Of a stretch of DNA of 64,000 bases, positions 11,701 through 21,705 are shown in pieces (the stretch's first letter is position 1; each line of letters opens with the position of its first letter). The DNA is from Sipunculus nudus (lineage: Eukaryota; Annelida; Sipuncula; Golfingiida; Sipunculidae). The stretch spans positions 75,404,401-75,468,400 of the forward strand of contig CM049315.1 in the NCBI GenBank assembly GCA_026874595.1. The letters are read 5' to 3'. The translations under genes and the position numbers were made by a program. Under the pieces are notes generated by a model that searched no databases, had not been told where the DNA came from, and saw only the letters and a program-made list of their open reading frames with translations.

Positions 11701-14700
11701 TCTATTTGTAGGTGAGCTATTTGTGAAAGATGAAAAGAAGTGGATCCTGTGACCGTGACCTTTAATCCTGAAGTCAATAGGGTACTTACTTAAGTAGATG
11801 GCCATATATAAATAAAGTTTGAAAATGACTGGTCAATCCAAATGAGTTATAATCCAGAAACAAATCTGTGGAAAGACAGACAGACGGACAGGGTGATTAC
11901 TTTAGGGCACCTGCTCATTCAAGTAAGGCCTTAATAACCAAGTCATCTGTGTAAATTGTGCAGTACCTGTAGCTGTAGTTCTGATGTGGAGCGTTCATCT
12001 AACTGCCGCTGGTACGCCAGTAATCGATCTTCTATCAGCATACCCCTGGCCTTAGACTCATCCCATACTGAGGAGTAATGCTGGTCCAGCTTCCTGAATT
12101 CCTCCTCTGAAAACAATCTTTTGCTTATCCTTGTGTCATTTTGACGTATTAAATTGCCAACATAGGCGGTGTAAGTACTTGCAGTGTAAAAGTCTTGATG
12201 GTGAACCATAACCAAACATTTTACCCATTTATTGCTACTAATAAAATTTAGTAATTATCAACACTTAAAAATGTATTTCATAATAAAAACATTAAATAAT
12301 GATAACAGTATCCAGTGGCCAACTAACTGACAATAAAGAAGATGGCAATTAAATGAAATGTTGTGCTCATTGGAGTGCACACCTCTGCCAACACCTGTAC
12401 CTAAATCCTGATCATCCATACTGCCCCAAAATAAAGGTGATAGTTTCTTAGTCAATGTCCCACCTTTCCATAAATTTCATTGAATACAATTCAAATCTTT
12501 TAGTGATATTCACCACAAATACAATTCAAAACCAGAGTGGACCTCATAGTGATTATGATGTCATCGTATTGACAAAACTGCAACACTTGCTATGGCAACA
12601 ACACAAGGATGACATCAGTATTTCAATATATACTGAACAATAAAGGTGAAAAATATACCTGTCATATGTATTGTGACATCTGACCTCATTAAATATGCAT
12701 GGATTTTGCTAAGAATTTAATTCATGTGAGAAACTCCAAAAGAATTTTGGTAAGTCATCATAGCGTAACAAAGTCTGGTGACCTTTGACCTCATTACATA
12801 TTCATAGATTTTGCCAGGAATTGAACTTATGTGAGTTATTATACTGAATAACATTTCTGTTGAGTTTGGTCAAAATTCATCAAATTCCTGGCAAGTCACC
12901 GCAGCAGCACCACCAAAGCCTGATGACCTGTGACTTCAATAAGTATGGGGTATTTTGCCTATAATCAAACTTGGGCAAGAAAACCTAGTGCATATTGGTA
13001 AGTAGTTATGGTGAGTTTGATCAAAAATCCATCAAAGCCCTGGTAAGTAACACTTAAAGTTAATGGACAGACAGGCTACGGACAGACTGGGGGTGTTTCA
13101 TAATAATTCCCTTCTATGAAGGACATATAAAAAGGGCACACTTGCTGGATAAAGACCAGATCCACAATTTATAGATTCTTTCATGAACATTAGTAATTTT
13201 CCTTGGTCTTCATTGAAATTCATAAAACCAGCAGGGACATTGTGTAGAACACAAAACACACACACACAAACAATGCTAATGACATAAACTGCGAACCTTA
13301 ATAACCCATTGGTTTTACAAACCATTGTAACTGTACATGTGATTCACAGTTCAGATATCACAATCTATATGTCAGTGAATATAGGAGGAGATGTTCTGTA
13401 AACAATGATTGTTTGTATAGCCTGATATAACGATTTTAAAAATATGTGAACTGATGTTATGTGACTGGTAAGTATCTGTATCATGTGCACACCTAATGAA
13501 GTAGGAGCAGGCAGCTTGACCGGGAGAGTTTGGACTCCTATGTCATGAGAGGTCGCCCCATGGGCAGAGGCCAGGTCACTCAACAGCTGCCACAAGAAAC
13601 CTGAGAATTATAAAAGAAATACAGGTACAATCACACAAACACATTTCACAAACAGGTTTGTTTAATTTGTAAATATACGGCATCTTTACAACCCTTATAG
13701 TTTGGATCCTGTGGTCAACTTTTTGTTTGTGAGGGTTTCAAACTTGTGATATTCGCAAAGGGGAATCACCATGTAAATAAAACCTTCATGTGCATTTGTT
13801 TCCTGTAGTACGTCATAAGTGGACAACGCAAAATTCTCATTCGCGAATATGAAACCAACCACAGTGTATATTGATATGCAGTCAAAGAAAAGAAATCCTG
13901 TCAGATGAAACAGAAGTAACTTTGACAATGGCTTTATGTTTCCACATGTTAGACTTGAATAAATTAATCATTATCTTATTCATCAAACTAATCACCTGAA
14001 TTTGCCAAATGTACTGAACTTACATCTATAATTAAAGATACATGGCATCAAGCAATGAATTCATATACTTTAACAAAAAAATTTTCCGAATTCATCTTAC
14101 ACAGTCAGCATCCTAAATTACTAACATGAAAACTTAAGGGTCTTACACCACTGATAAAAAGTAGCCATAATTTGATGACATACCTTTTCTGTGAAGACCT
14201 GGTGTTGAAGCCTACAAAATATTATATCATAATATAACATTACTTGAAATTATTTTCTACCTCTAAATTTAGCAGACCAGTATTATGTTCAGAGAATTAA
14301 GAAATTAATTATGTGTATATCTACTTGAATTTATTAACTATTACCTTGGAAGTTCATCACAGTATCTTTCTTGACAGTAATATACTGTGGAAGGGCTTTG
14401 TTAACAGTTTCAATTTTCGCACTTTCAGCAGGAGCTTATATTAGGCTAAACTAAGAACCAGCATTAGAACTGTGCAAATAGAAATAACAAGTAATGAGTA
14501 ATCGCAAATCAAATCAATGATCATGTGTTAGATAGATTGTTGTTAAAAGGATCAATCATCCTTGCTACTACTGTATACACTTGATACAGCACGGTCCACT
14601 CGTACTCGCCAACTGTCACAAAGCTGGTAGCTTGCATAATAAACTTGCACTATTTACAGTAATTTCATGAATAGTAAAAGTTTATAAACTCTCATCTGCG

Positions 14701-17574
14701 TTAATATTTGAACTGCTTTAATGCTTTTTAAATGAAAAGTGTGACAATTCTGGCACACTAATTTAAAAAATTGCACCTTATTGAAATAAATTTTTTCTTG
14801 ACATGTGAAGACAGAGGATATTGTGAACTCACCAGCTGTTTGTAGAGTCTGGAATGAGGGCTTATGTTGAGAAGCTGAAGAAGGTCACGTGTAGTGAACA
14901 CCTGTAAGTAAAATAACATCCATGCACAAACACCCACCTGAGGTCAAATACCACCCACTCAATCCCAAATAAAGTACATTTACACAAACAAAAGGCTAAA
15001 TAACACTAGTTACAGTGAAACCTCAAAATAAGAACTACCAACAGGACCTCAATAAGGTGGTCGCATTTTTGAGGTTTTCAGCTAAGCAAGGTCTGATATG
15101 AAGAGCAAAATAGAACTGGTACTGTGAAAAAGCGGATGTTATAGAGTACAATCTGATGTACTATATCATTCATAATGAACATGATGTACCAGTCTGCAAA
15201 GTGTATTATTGTATAGAACTATTTGTTTTAAAGGTGTTAATTTATAGAATACTTACAGATCAATATTTGACAATACCACTTCTATCAACATATTAAAGAA
15301 AAAGGTTAAACAGTATTTAATGTCTCAAAATATAAATTATTAATTCAATATTACACATGGCATTCAACTATTCATGCACATTTTTTGTTTACTGCACAAT
15401 ATTTCTTGTTTGCTCTGAACAATATATGCAATGTAATTAATGATGGGGCATATATCTTTTTAAGGTCAAGCCCAGTTTGATCAATAGCATAAAATGTATA
15501 TTTGTTTGTAACATATTAGGTAAGGTAAAGTCTGCTGGGCTTTTACACCCGAGCCTAATGGCTAATCAGGCCGGAGCTTATCCCGGTTTCGGAAGCGTGA
15601 AGCGACTTAGGATTTAAACTCCTCCTAGATGGGACACTAGTCCATCGCAGGTTACCTTCCCAGTATTTACTGGTACCCATTTCTACTGATGGGTGGACAG
15701 AGGCACACTTGTGGTTGGGACCTTGCCTAAGGGTCTTGGCACGGTGGGGGTCTGACCGGGACTCAAACCCACAACCTCTCGTTCATGAGCCCGGCACCTT
15801 AACCATTACACCACCGCCCCGCTTTGTAACATATTAGAATGCTTTGAATCATGTTACTATTTGAATTATTCTCTGCAGCATAACTGTTAACGCTAATGGC
15901 TTGTTACAAAGTAAAGTATCAGTCATATCTGATCAAAGAAAAATCAAACACTGTTAAGTATTTAGTTGGCACCAGGATGGTGCATGATACAAATCTGCCA
16001 AATAGATAGACTCATTTGAGCTGCTCCACTCTTGATTAATTTCCTACTGAATTCTGCAAATGGGTTGGTCTGACTGATGAATACTAAAGTGAGCCGGAGG
16101 CAATGGAGACTTGACCACATTTTAAAGATGGTACAGTTCATATCCTTACCCTCATCAGATGATGATAACAATGCAGATTCTCAATCTCAATGTCTTACTT
16201 CTGTTTGCAGGCTGGATACTGATTTTGAAAACTTATCAAAGTTTTTAGAGGACTGGCTTTACAAGGTGTTAACTAATTGCCTCCACTGGAAGGGTATGCT
16301 TCAGCTCAGCCCCATTATTGTGTGTGTGTGTTTGTGCACTCATGAACAGATTCTCATGACATTTTCAGGGTGTTTTTGGAAAGGGACAAAGAAGAATTTA
16401 TTAGATTTTGGTGTGGATCCAGCACATGATCCAGATTCATGAATGTTTTTAAGGAATATTCACAAATGTGAAGTCACTTATGCATGAATGAACCTGGGAT
16501 TATAGGCAAACAGTTTTGGGAGGCTTGCAGATTTCTAGTTTGTGATGTGACTGGTAGTTGTTTTTTGTGTTTGTTTTTTTTGGTGCAAAAATATAGGTAT
16601 TGATGGAGGTCTTTGAGTGCTGTGCACAGTTTTACCTTATTTCCATCTGTACCACTCTCTGGGAGAAACACGCTGTGAGTGTAATCATAGTTACAGCGGC
16701 GAAGATGGTCCGCCACAAGGCTGTTTGAAGCTCGCAGGAGTAATGAGGACCCGTCTTCAACACTGACTGGTTTTTGTTGATAGGTCTGGCTCAAACCAAG
16801 CTGTTGTAATTCTGATACCAGTTTATTCCTTAATTGAGACTAAAACAAAAAAATAAAAAAAAATCAGACTTGCAGGCAATTCTGATTTTATTTTCATATT
16901 CTATTCCACTTCATGAGAAATTATATGAAACCTCAATTACACTTAATTCAATTAAAGGAAAAATCAATACCAATTCAAACAATTTCACTGTATTATCAAT
17001 TCAAATGAGCTGCAATCTTTTTGAATACTAAGACAAGATATTTCTCCAGTGTGCTGGTACACAAAATTCAGTAACAGAACATTTCAGCTGCTCACCATAC
17101 TCTTCATCAGTTTATGACACATTAGAAGTGATGTTTAAAGGCAGAAAATTGCATAGCTGTTTGGCAAAGAATAATTTCTGATGAGCAACACTTTAATAGG
17201 AAAATATGAGAGGTGGCAACCCAATTCTTGTGTGACTTTAAACTCTAATTCCAGTTCAAACTGATTCATAGATTTATTAATTAAAATCAAATACATATAA
17301 AGTCCCCTTCAATCTCAATACAATTAAGAACTGATCCAAAGTCTGACATTTTTTATGCTCTTGAAAACACTTTCATAAAAAGTGGCTAAATACATAAGAT
17401 ATCTATTAAAAGATATTTTGATTAAACAGCATGCTACACCTGACATTTTGTTCTGTATTAATGAAAGTTTAAATGCTTTCAGTGACTGACCTTCAATGAG
17501 TCAACCAGACCTTTTTCCTTCATGCTATGATACAACCTGTTCCTCAGGTCCTCGTGACTCATTTCTCCTTCCAT
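3731..17574 (-). CDS. OFD1: OFD1 centriole/centriolar satellite protein, 3' part outside window
   Basis: Sixteen exons on the minus strand join in one frame (1666 coding bases, 555 codons plus one base). The protein starts [20 protein letters not shown], a LisH dimerisation motif at about residues 6-40. It continues with [18 protein letters not shown] and FLPESG, which are diagnostic of OFD1, then [11 protein letters not shown] and [11 protein letters not shown], and then a very long charged coiled coil (about residue 145 onward). In vertebrates OFD1 sits at the distal centriole and centriolar satellites, controls centriole length and distal appendages, and is needed for ciliogenesis. Human OFD1 is about 1000 residues, and the last visible residues match roughly position 610 of it. 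Introns total most of the 13.8 kb and hold a SINE, a MITE and tandem repeats. The acceptor just before the start codon implies an upstream noncoding exon, which I could not place. The 3' exons lie left of the DIRS insertion. Confidence 0.93.
4020..4439. mobile_element. Foldback MITE in OFD1 intron 15
   Basis: The ends are inverted copies: CATTCCATTCC at 4020 and its complement at 4429-4439. The match extends inward through TTCATTTCATTCTACC and ACTG. Further in, a GCATGTTTATTGGCA / TGCCAATATACATGG pair prolongs the hairpin. No coding capacity. I did not find a clear target duplication, so the superfamily is open. Confidence 0.65.
4839..5002 (-). CDS. OFD1: OFD1 coding exon 15
   Basis: 164 bases between acceptor TATCAG and donor GTAATG, returning to phase 0. 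It encodes [20 protein letters not shown], then [19 protein letters not shown]. The PxPE followed by a coiled coil matches a Pro-containing break in vertebrate OFD1. Confidence 0.9.
5418..5461 (-). CDS. OFD1: OFD1 coding exon 14, 44-base small exon
   Basis: Acceptor TTACAG and donor GTGAGT bracket 44 bases. It takes phase 2 to phase 1 and encodes [14 protein letters not shown]. Without it exon 13 and exon 15 would not share a frame. Confidence 0.83.
5663..5710. repeat. (TA)n microsatellite, OFD1 intron 13
   Basis: An uninterrupted TA dinucleotide run of about 48 bases. Confidence 0.95.
5757..5824 (-). CDS. OFD1: OFD1 coding exon 13
   Basis: 68 bases between acceptor TAACAG and donor GTGAGT, ending in phase 2. 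It encodes [20 protein letters not shown], matching the DYxxLKEE segment of vertebrate OFD1. Confidence 0.88.
6216..6293 (-). CDS. OFD1: OFD1 coding exon 12
   Basis: 78 bases, 26 codons, phase 0, acceptor TTTCAG. The donor GTCTGA is weaker than the others. It encodes [20 protein letters not shown] and SEKLRE. Confidence 0.85.
7265..7430 (-). CDS. OFD1: OFD1 coding exon 11
   Basis: 166 bases between acceptor CATCAG and donor GTGAGG, returning to phase 0. Coiled coil ([20 protein letters not shown], then [18 protein letters not shown]). Confidence 0.9.
7870..8115 (-). repeat. Old fragment of repeat family G
   Basis: It shares the phrases of the family seen at 45919 and 55883 (CCTCATTAATTATGCAT, then ACCATAATATATGTC) in reverse orientation, heavily decayed. 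Noncoding. Confidence 0.45.
8557..8676 (-). CDS. OFD1: OFD1 coding exon 10
   Basis: 120 bases between acceptor AAACAG and donor GTACTG, phase 2 at both ends. Coiled coil ([20 protein letters not shown]). The donor was chosen because it alone keeps the frame into exon 11; a GTAAGT-like string nearby is on the other strand. Confidence 0.87.
9237..9343 (-). CDS. OFD1: OFD1 coding exon 9
   Basis: 107 bases between acceptor TAACAG and donor GTAAGG, ending in phase 2. Coiled coil ([20 protein letters not shown], then [15 protein letters not shown]). Confidence 0.9.
10236..10319 (-). CDS. OFD1: OFD1 coding exon 8
   Basis: 84 bases, 28 codons, phase 0, acceptor CAACAG and donor GTCAGT. It encodes [20 protein letters not shown] followed by ERLQKQQE, which aligns by eye with the AKSEAL segment of vertebrate OFD1. 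Confidence 0.9.
10717..10806 (-). CDS. OFD1: OFD1 coding exon 7
   Basis: 90 bases, 30 codons, phase 0, acceptor GATAG and donor GTGAGC. Highly charged coiled coil ([20 protein letters not shown]). Confidence 0.88.
11130..11930 (-). repeat. Repeat family K with ~120-bp tandem core (OFD1 intron 6)
   Basis: Four to five degenerate units share TGACCTTTGACCTC, TTCTTC..TTATTGGCAGGTGAG and GAAAGATGGAAAG. On the minus strand the 5' end reads GTGCCCTAAAGTAATCACC followed by CTGTCCGTCTGTCTGTC. That 5' end is nearly the same as family I at 59426, although the tandem cores are unrelated. The AAGGTCCT...GTCCTCC 3' end at about 11135-11165 also resembles family I. Noncoding. Confidence 0.7.
11967..12106 (-). 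CDS. OFD1: OFD1 coding exon 6
   Basis: 140 bases between acceptor TTTCAG and donor GTACTG. It brings the frame back to phase 0 and opens the coiled coil: [20 protein letters not shown], then [16 protein letters not shown]. Confidence 0.9.
12650..13130 (-). repeat. Repeat family G copy (OFD1 intron 5)
   Basis: Reverse-orientation copy of the ~520-bp family at 55883. Its 5' end (near 13130) carries the TATATGTCCTTCATAGAAGG hairpin-like start, then AGTCTGTCCG..CTGTCTGTCC, and several TGACCTCATTAAATATGCAT-type units. Confidence 0.65.
13493..13600 (-). CDS. OFD1: OFD1 coding exon 5
   Basis: 108 bases between acceptor TCTCAG and donor GTGTGC, entering and leaving in phase 1. It encodes (G)[20 protein letters not shown] and a Pro-rich linker (VKLPAPTSL). 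Confidence 0.88.
14184..14211 (-). CDS. OFD1: OFD1 coding exon 4, 28-base microexon
   Basis: Acceptor TTGTAG and donor GTATGT flank 28 bases encoding ASTPGLHRK plus the first base of a Gly codon. It is needed to shift phase 0 to phase 1, so that the next exon opens with GFLWQLL. Confidence 0.82.
14833..14901 (-). CDS. OFD1: OFD1 coding exon 3
   Basis: 69 bases, 23 codons, acceptor TTACAG, donor GTGAGT. It encodes [20 protein letters not shown], which matches the helix following the LisH region in vertebrate OFD1. Confidence 0.9.
15520..15822 (-). mobile_element. tRNA-derived SINE in OFD1 intron 2
   Basis: Read on the minus strand, the head is tRNA-like: an A-box region (TGGTGTAATGGTTAAGG) and a B-box (GGGTTTGAGTCCC). 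A body follows with the conserved CTGCGATGGACTAGTGTCCC and a short CTTACC-rich tail. It is bounded by a perfect 15-bp target duplication, TTTGTAACATATTAG, at 15505-15519 and 15823-15837. This proves insertion by a LINE-type mechanism and suggests a fairly young copy. Confidence 0.9.
16250..16480 (+). repeat. Dispersed repeat family L (OFD1 intron 2)
   Basis: Contains GTGGATCCAGCACATGATCC, AAGGAATATTCACAAATG and TTGCCTCCACTGGAAGGGTA. A second copy lies at about 56800-57060 in reverse orientation. Noncoding. Confidence 0.55.
16636..16839 (-). CDS. OFD1: OFD1 coding exon 2
   Basis: 204 bases, 68 codons, phase 0 at both ends, acceptor TTTTAG and donor GTAAAA. It completes the LisH region ([16 protein letters not shown]) and carries the strongly conserved [20 protein letters not shown] segment. 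Confidence 0.93.
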
Positions 17575-17585
17575 TTTCACTGTAT
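17491..17585 (-). CDS. OFD1: OFD1 coding exon 1 (start codon at 17574)
   Basis: The acceptor ...TTCAG ends at 17586. Eleven 5' UTR bases precede ATG at 17574. The exon encodes [20 protein letters not shown] plus KGLVDSLK and ends at donor GTCAGT in phase 0. A second in-frame Met lies four codons later (MSHEDL) and is an alternative start. Confidence 0.9.
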
Positions 17586-17591
17586 CTGAAG

Positions 17592-19293
17592 AATGTAAAA
17601 GTATCAATAAGCCAAAACTCATTCATATTCATACAGCAGTTTAAGCAGATGTAACTGTGTGTAATGAAGAAAGCATTTTCAAGATACTAATTGTTAATAG
17701 TGAATTAATTCATTTTTATGGCAAATTACAATTTTTTGTTACATTTGCTTTGTCGGGTGCCAGGTGGTGTGCTGCTACTTTACACTTCATGTAACAACAT
17801 TGATTCTATGATGGTCCTCACTGGGCTATATGTTTTGCTGGCAACAGGAATGTTAACTTCATAATAGGCTGATGAAGCATGAACAAAGTGAGAACATAAA
17901 CATGACCTTTTATTTGATTAGAGTATTACTACCAAAGCCATTAAAAGATATATTTCATTAAGAATATACAACCTTTTTTCCAACTATCTTTTATACCTTA
18001 AACCAATTATTCATTACAGGACCCAAGTATACAGGTCATTACCACAACTGTGAATACAGAATAGAGTATAACAGTTGCAGAACTTTTGCACAACAAGGAA
18101 ACAGAGAACAGTTTTCGGGGGGATAATTGAATAGGTGCCTACTGGGTTTATTCCCCAAGTATAATGTCAAAGTGACAAAAAAATTTGACTTAAGGGTTCA
18201 TATACGTTTATCACCCGTTGTTTGAAAGGGATATAATCAGGGGCAATATTATGGTTATTCTTTCACACTATCAGTTCAGGTTTGCTTTATACTAAAGGTT
18301 CCCAGCAAAACTAGCCAAGGACACAGACTCAGTACCTTGCAAACAGCTGTTTAACACCTTGCTATGATTCTGTGTTGTGAGTAAACACAGTCCAAAAGTG
18401 TTAGTTAACCATAACAAGGCTGCATGTGTGATGGTGTGATTTTACATGTGCATGCCCGACTGATCCCAAACAAAGATTTATCCAAACTAGTCCATACATG
18501 GACCTTTTAGTGCTCTGATATTTATCTGCCAGATCGACATTACAATCCATTGGCCAAATGTAAATTCATTGAAGAACCTGTTGCAACAGATCTGTACGAT
18601 TGGTCCAGGGGCCTCAACTGAAATGACACGAGTAGCACAGTGTGGGAGCGGGTATCAGGTCCCTCCGCAAATGCAGCACGCAGTTTCAGCCACAGGGACA
18701 TACTTGTATTACATTTTCGGGTCAAGTCAGTCAGGGCATCTCCTGATTGATGGGTGTTGTAGCCTGGCTGATGCACAGATTCCCACAGGCTGTGTTTATA
18801 TTGACGCCTGTGATTGCATCCAGTTCACCATTTTTAACACTAGTGTACAGAAATAGGCTTTCAGTTTCCAGGCAATATTTTGGCAGGTACCAATTCATTT
18901 TTAAGAGAAGACCCTATTACCTGTGTTAATTCAACATGCCTTATAGGTAATTAGGTCTTTGTAACTATCCCCATCAAACATATCACCCTCTTTAGGATAA
19001 AAACTATTCATTTCATACATATATGGTAGGCACCTATTCTTTAGTCAAATTAATTGTATCCAGTTATTGGTCTGTGTGCCATTCTTTCAAGAATTATGAA
19101 AACTGTTCACGAAAGCTTTCCTAGCTCCACATTATTTATATTTTTAATTTATACAAGAATAAATGCAATCTTCTATACCAAAACAAAATGAAAATTTTGC
19201 ATTTTAGCAGGTTTTTGTAAAAGGCTTATTTTACCATTTTTAATGCATTATTAACAAATAAGGCATATGAGTTTGATAACCAATATATTTTGT
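17592..19293. other. Upstream flank of OFD1, no feature recognised
   Basis: AT-rich. A short open frame at 18540-18856 exists on both strands but has no recognisable domain or splice support. The noncoding first exon and promoter of OFD1 must lie in this stretch or further right. A GGCGGCCATAC (YY1-like) string near 20349 is one possible promoter mark, with no other support. Confidence 0.4.
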
Positions 19294-19841
19294 GGCAGAA
19301 CTATAGAAACCGGGCTTCAGCTTACCGCCGGTAAAACGGGTGTCGCATAATAAATTGTTTCCTGGAAAGGTCCGATACATATCATTTTCCTCAGAATTCC
19401 CGTATTTAATTTTGCTTATAGCTGGAGTTTATTATATTAGAGGAGGAGGGGTCCGGGGAACCTGGGTTCCCCGTCTGAACGGGGGTGTGGGGGCGGAGCC
19501 CCCACCTAAAGCTTAATTTTTCCTGTTAAAATAGTAAATGGTTTCCCATTTTCGCGATAGATGCCTCTTCAATCGCAGATATAAATGAACAAAACTTGCT
19601 CCTGCTGGTATCCCGTTTTCACGGCTCACTTAGTAGGGTGTAGGGCTCCTAGTCCAGAGATCATAGGTTCGATTCCCGATTCAGGAGACTTCTCATGCTT
19701 AGTACTTAGTTGTTTATGTTAGAAGTGTAGAGTGTAGGGACATCTACAGGGAAAAGTAGGAGTTAAAATAGGGAATGAGAGGAGACAATTTTATTTATAT
19801 GTTCCTCAATACAAGCGAAGCCCGCGTTCTATAGTGGCTCC
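19294..19841. mobile_element. hAT-like MITE with tRNA-like interior, copy 1
   Basis: The ends are inverted repeats: GGCAGAACTATAGAAACCGG at the left; the right end reads GGAGCCACTATAGAACGCGG on the opposite strand. It is flanked by imperfect 8-bp duplications (TATTTTGT / TATTTTAA), as expected for hAT. The interior has a G/C-rich hairpin (GGGGTCCGGGGAACC near 19448) and a B-box-like GGTTCGATTCC near 19668. The second copy at 40633 is nearly identical. Confidence 0.8.
19635..19690 (+). other. tRNA-like segment inside the MITE
   Basis: GGCTCACTTAGTAGGGTGTAG...GGTTCGATTCCCG resembles the D-arm/A-box and T-arm/B-box of a tRNA gene. I could not fold a full cloverleaf, so it is at best a tRNA relic that could act as a pol III promoter. 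The B-box is kept in both MITE copies. Confidence 0.45.
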
Positions 19842-20597
19842 TATTTTAAATATAGTGAGCAAAAATGCTCAAATATAGCTCATTTTCTTGCAACGTCATC
19901 AAACAACACTACCTAGAAACTTTCATTATATAATCCTTAATATTTTTCTAAAATTATACATCTGTATATTACAGAATATTACTTTTGTTTATAATTTGCG
20001 TTAAAAATGTAAATTAAGCCTCTAAAAAACACTAAAATGCACAATTATAAATGAAATAGCACAAATGAAATGTGTATGTGCCCCTTATTTACACTGGAAA
20101 GTGTCAGTCCAGAACTCTGACACTGACAGTGTCAGCAAGTTTGAACAGGTTGAACCATTTCACAAATGGCTTGTTTTGGTTGTTTCAGCAGCCCGGCTAC
20201 ACAGAAGACATCGGTAAATGAAACTTAGAAATTACTTTGATGGTTCCTTATTGATAAGCTTTCCTACAACCTTCCCATATGAATGTAACCTGCGAGACTT
20301 CACGCCATTTAGAGTTCTTTCTTTCTGAAACTGGCGCTTCAGCAGTTGGCGGCCATACTTAAACACCACAGCTCCGCAGCAAATGACCCTGGTAACACAT
20401 ATAGACTTGTTCCCTCCACATGGAGCTGAAGCGAAATACTTTTTCCATTTACTTTTAGATGGTCAGGGTCTGTTTAGTTCCGTTTCCTCAAAAGACAAGC
20501 CAGTATTTAAAAAACCCAAAATTAAGAATTATGTTAAGATCCTTCTTTCATTCTTTATTAAAAAATAATTTAATAATGCAAAACCTTTACGATTTTA

Positions 20598-20641
<44 letters not shown>

Positions 20642-20888
20642 TAAAATATATATAATAAATCAAAGTACGGTATTTAAAAAAAAGTATAATATTACTTTTT
20701 GCCATATATACGGGAATGTTAATATTTGAAGTGTGCCTGTTAAGCAAGGAATGTATTATATTATATTATATTATGTTGTATTATATTATATTATTTTATT
20801 TTATTTTATACTGGAATAATTTACGTGGTATATTGTCAAAGAATCAAATTTTATCATCTCATACATATATCTTATCATGTTGTAATAT

Positions 20889-20923
<35 letters not shown>

Positions 20924-21420
20924 GTATACATTTGTCTGCACAAGAATTAGGATACCACTCGAACCATTTTTAAGGAGTTAGTCATACCTCAAAATATATT
21001 ATTTGGCATATATACCGAATATTCAATTAAGTTAAAGAAAATGAATAAAATGTGACCTTACAGGCATTAAATTAAATAAAGGGGTCCAAGCCGCAAAATT
21101 TTGCCTGAAACCCTTAAAAATTTTGTTTCCCATGGAAAAAGGGGGGGGGGGCGGTACGAACCGCCTGGAACCCGGCGCCCCCCCCCCCCCCCCCCCCATC
21201 CCCCTTCTGTATCTATCCCCAAGCTGAGTAATAATTAAGCTTAAATAAGAATGTACAGGCATAAAATTTAATTTATTTAATTGAAAGTTTGACAGAATTA
21301 AGAAACATGTGACTTGTATGTCATTAACTTTTTCCACACCCCTATAAACAGAAGCTTTAGGGATACGGCTGCGCAGCACTCTAATATGGGGATACAGTCA
21401 ATAATTGGTTTAAACATATT
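19842..21420. other. Non-coding AT-rich stretch with microsatellites
   Basis: No gene recognised. It holds (TA)n runs at 20601-20633 and about 20886-20925, a TTATA-type pentanucleotide tract at about 20756-20813, a G-run at 21141-21151 and a 20-base C-run at 21178-21197. Confidence 0.7.
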
Positions 21421-21705
21421 TATTTCTATTGAATTGTACAAGTAGCACAAAAGTGCTAATGAACGTACTTTTCAATAATCAATAATATATTATGCAGTAA
21501 ATCCAAATATAATACAATAATAAAACAAAAATAAACACATGACGCACATGATTATATACATCACATACAGGACATATTAATACACACTGAATGTCTTGGT
21601 GAATCAAGCAACTAACAAGCTGCTGTTTTGGATATTTGAATAAAAGGAAAGGGTTGACTACATCAATAAAATATCCATGCAAATATAAAAATTCTATGAA
21701 GCATC

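Noticed and set aside
18540-18856. Overlapping frames on both strands upstream of OFD1
   Set aside because: No domain, no splice sites that join them to OFD1, and overlap on both strands points to chance.
19635-19690. Functional tRNA gene
   Set aside because: Only the B-box and a loose A-box are visible; I could not fold an acceptor stem, and both copies lie inside a MITE.
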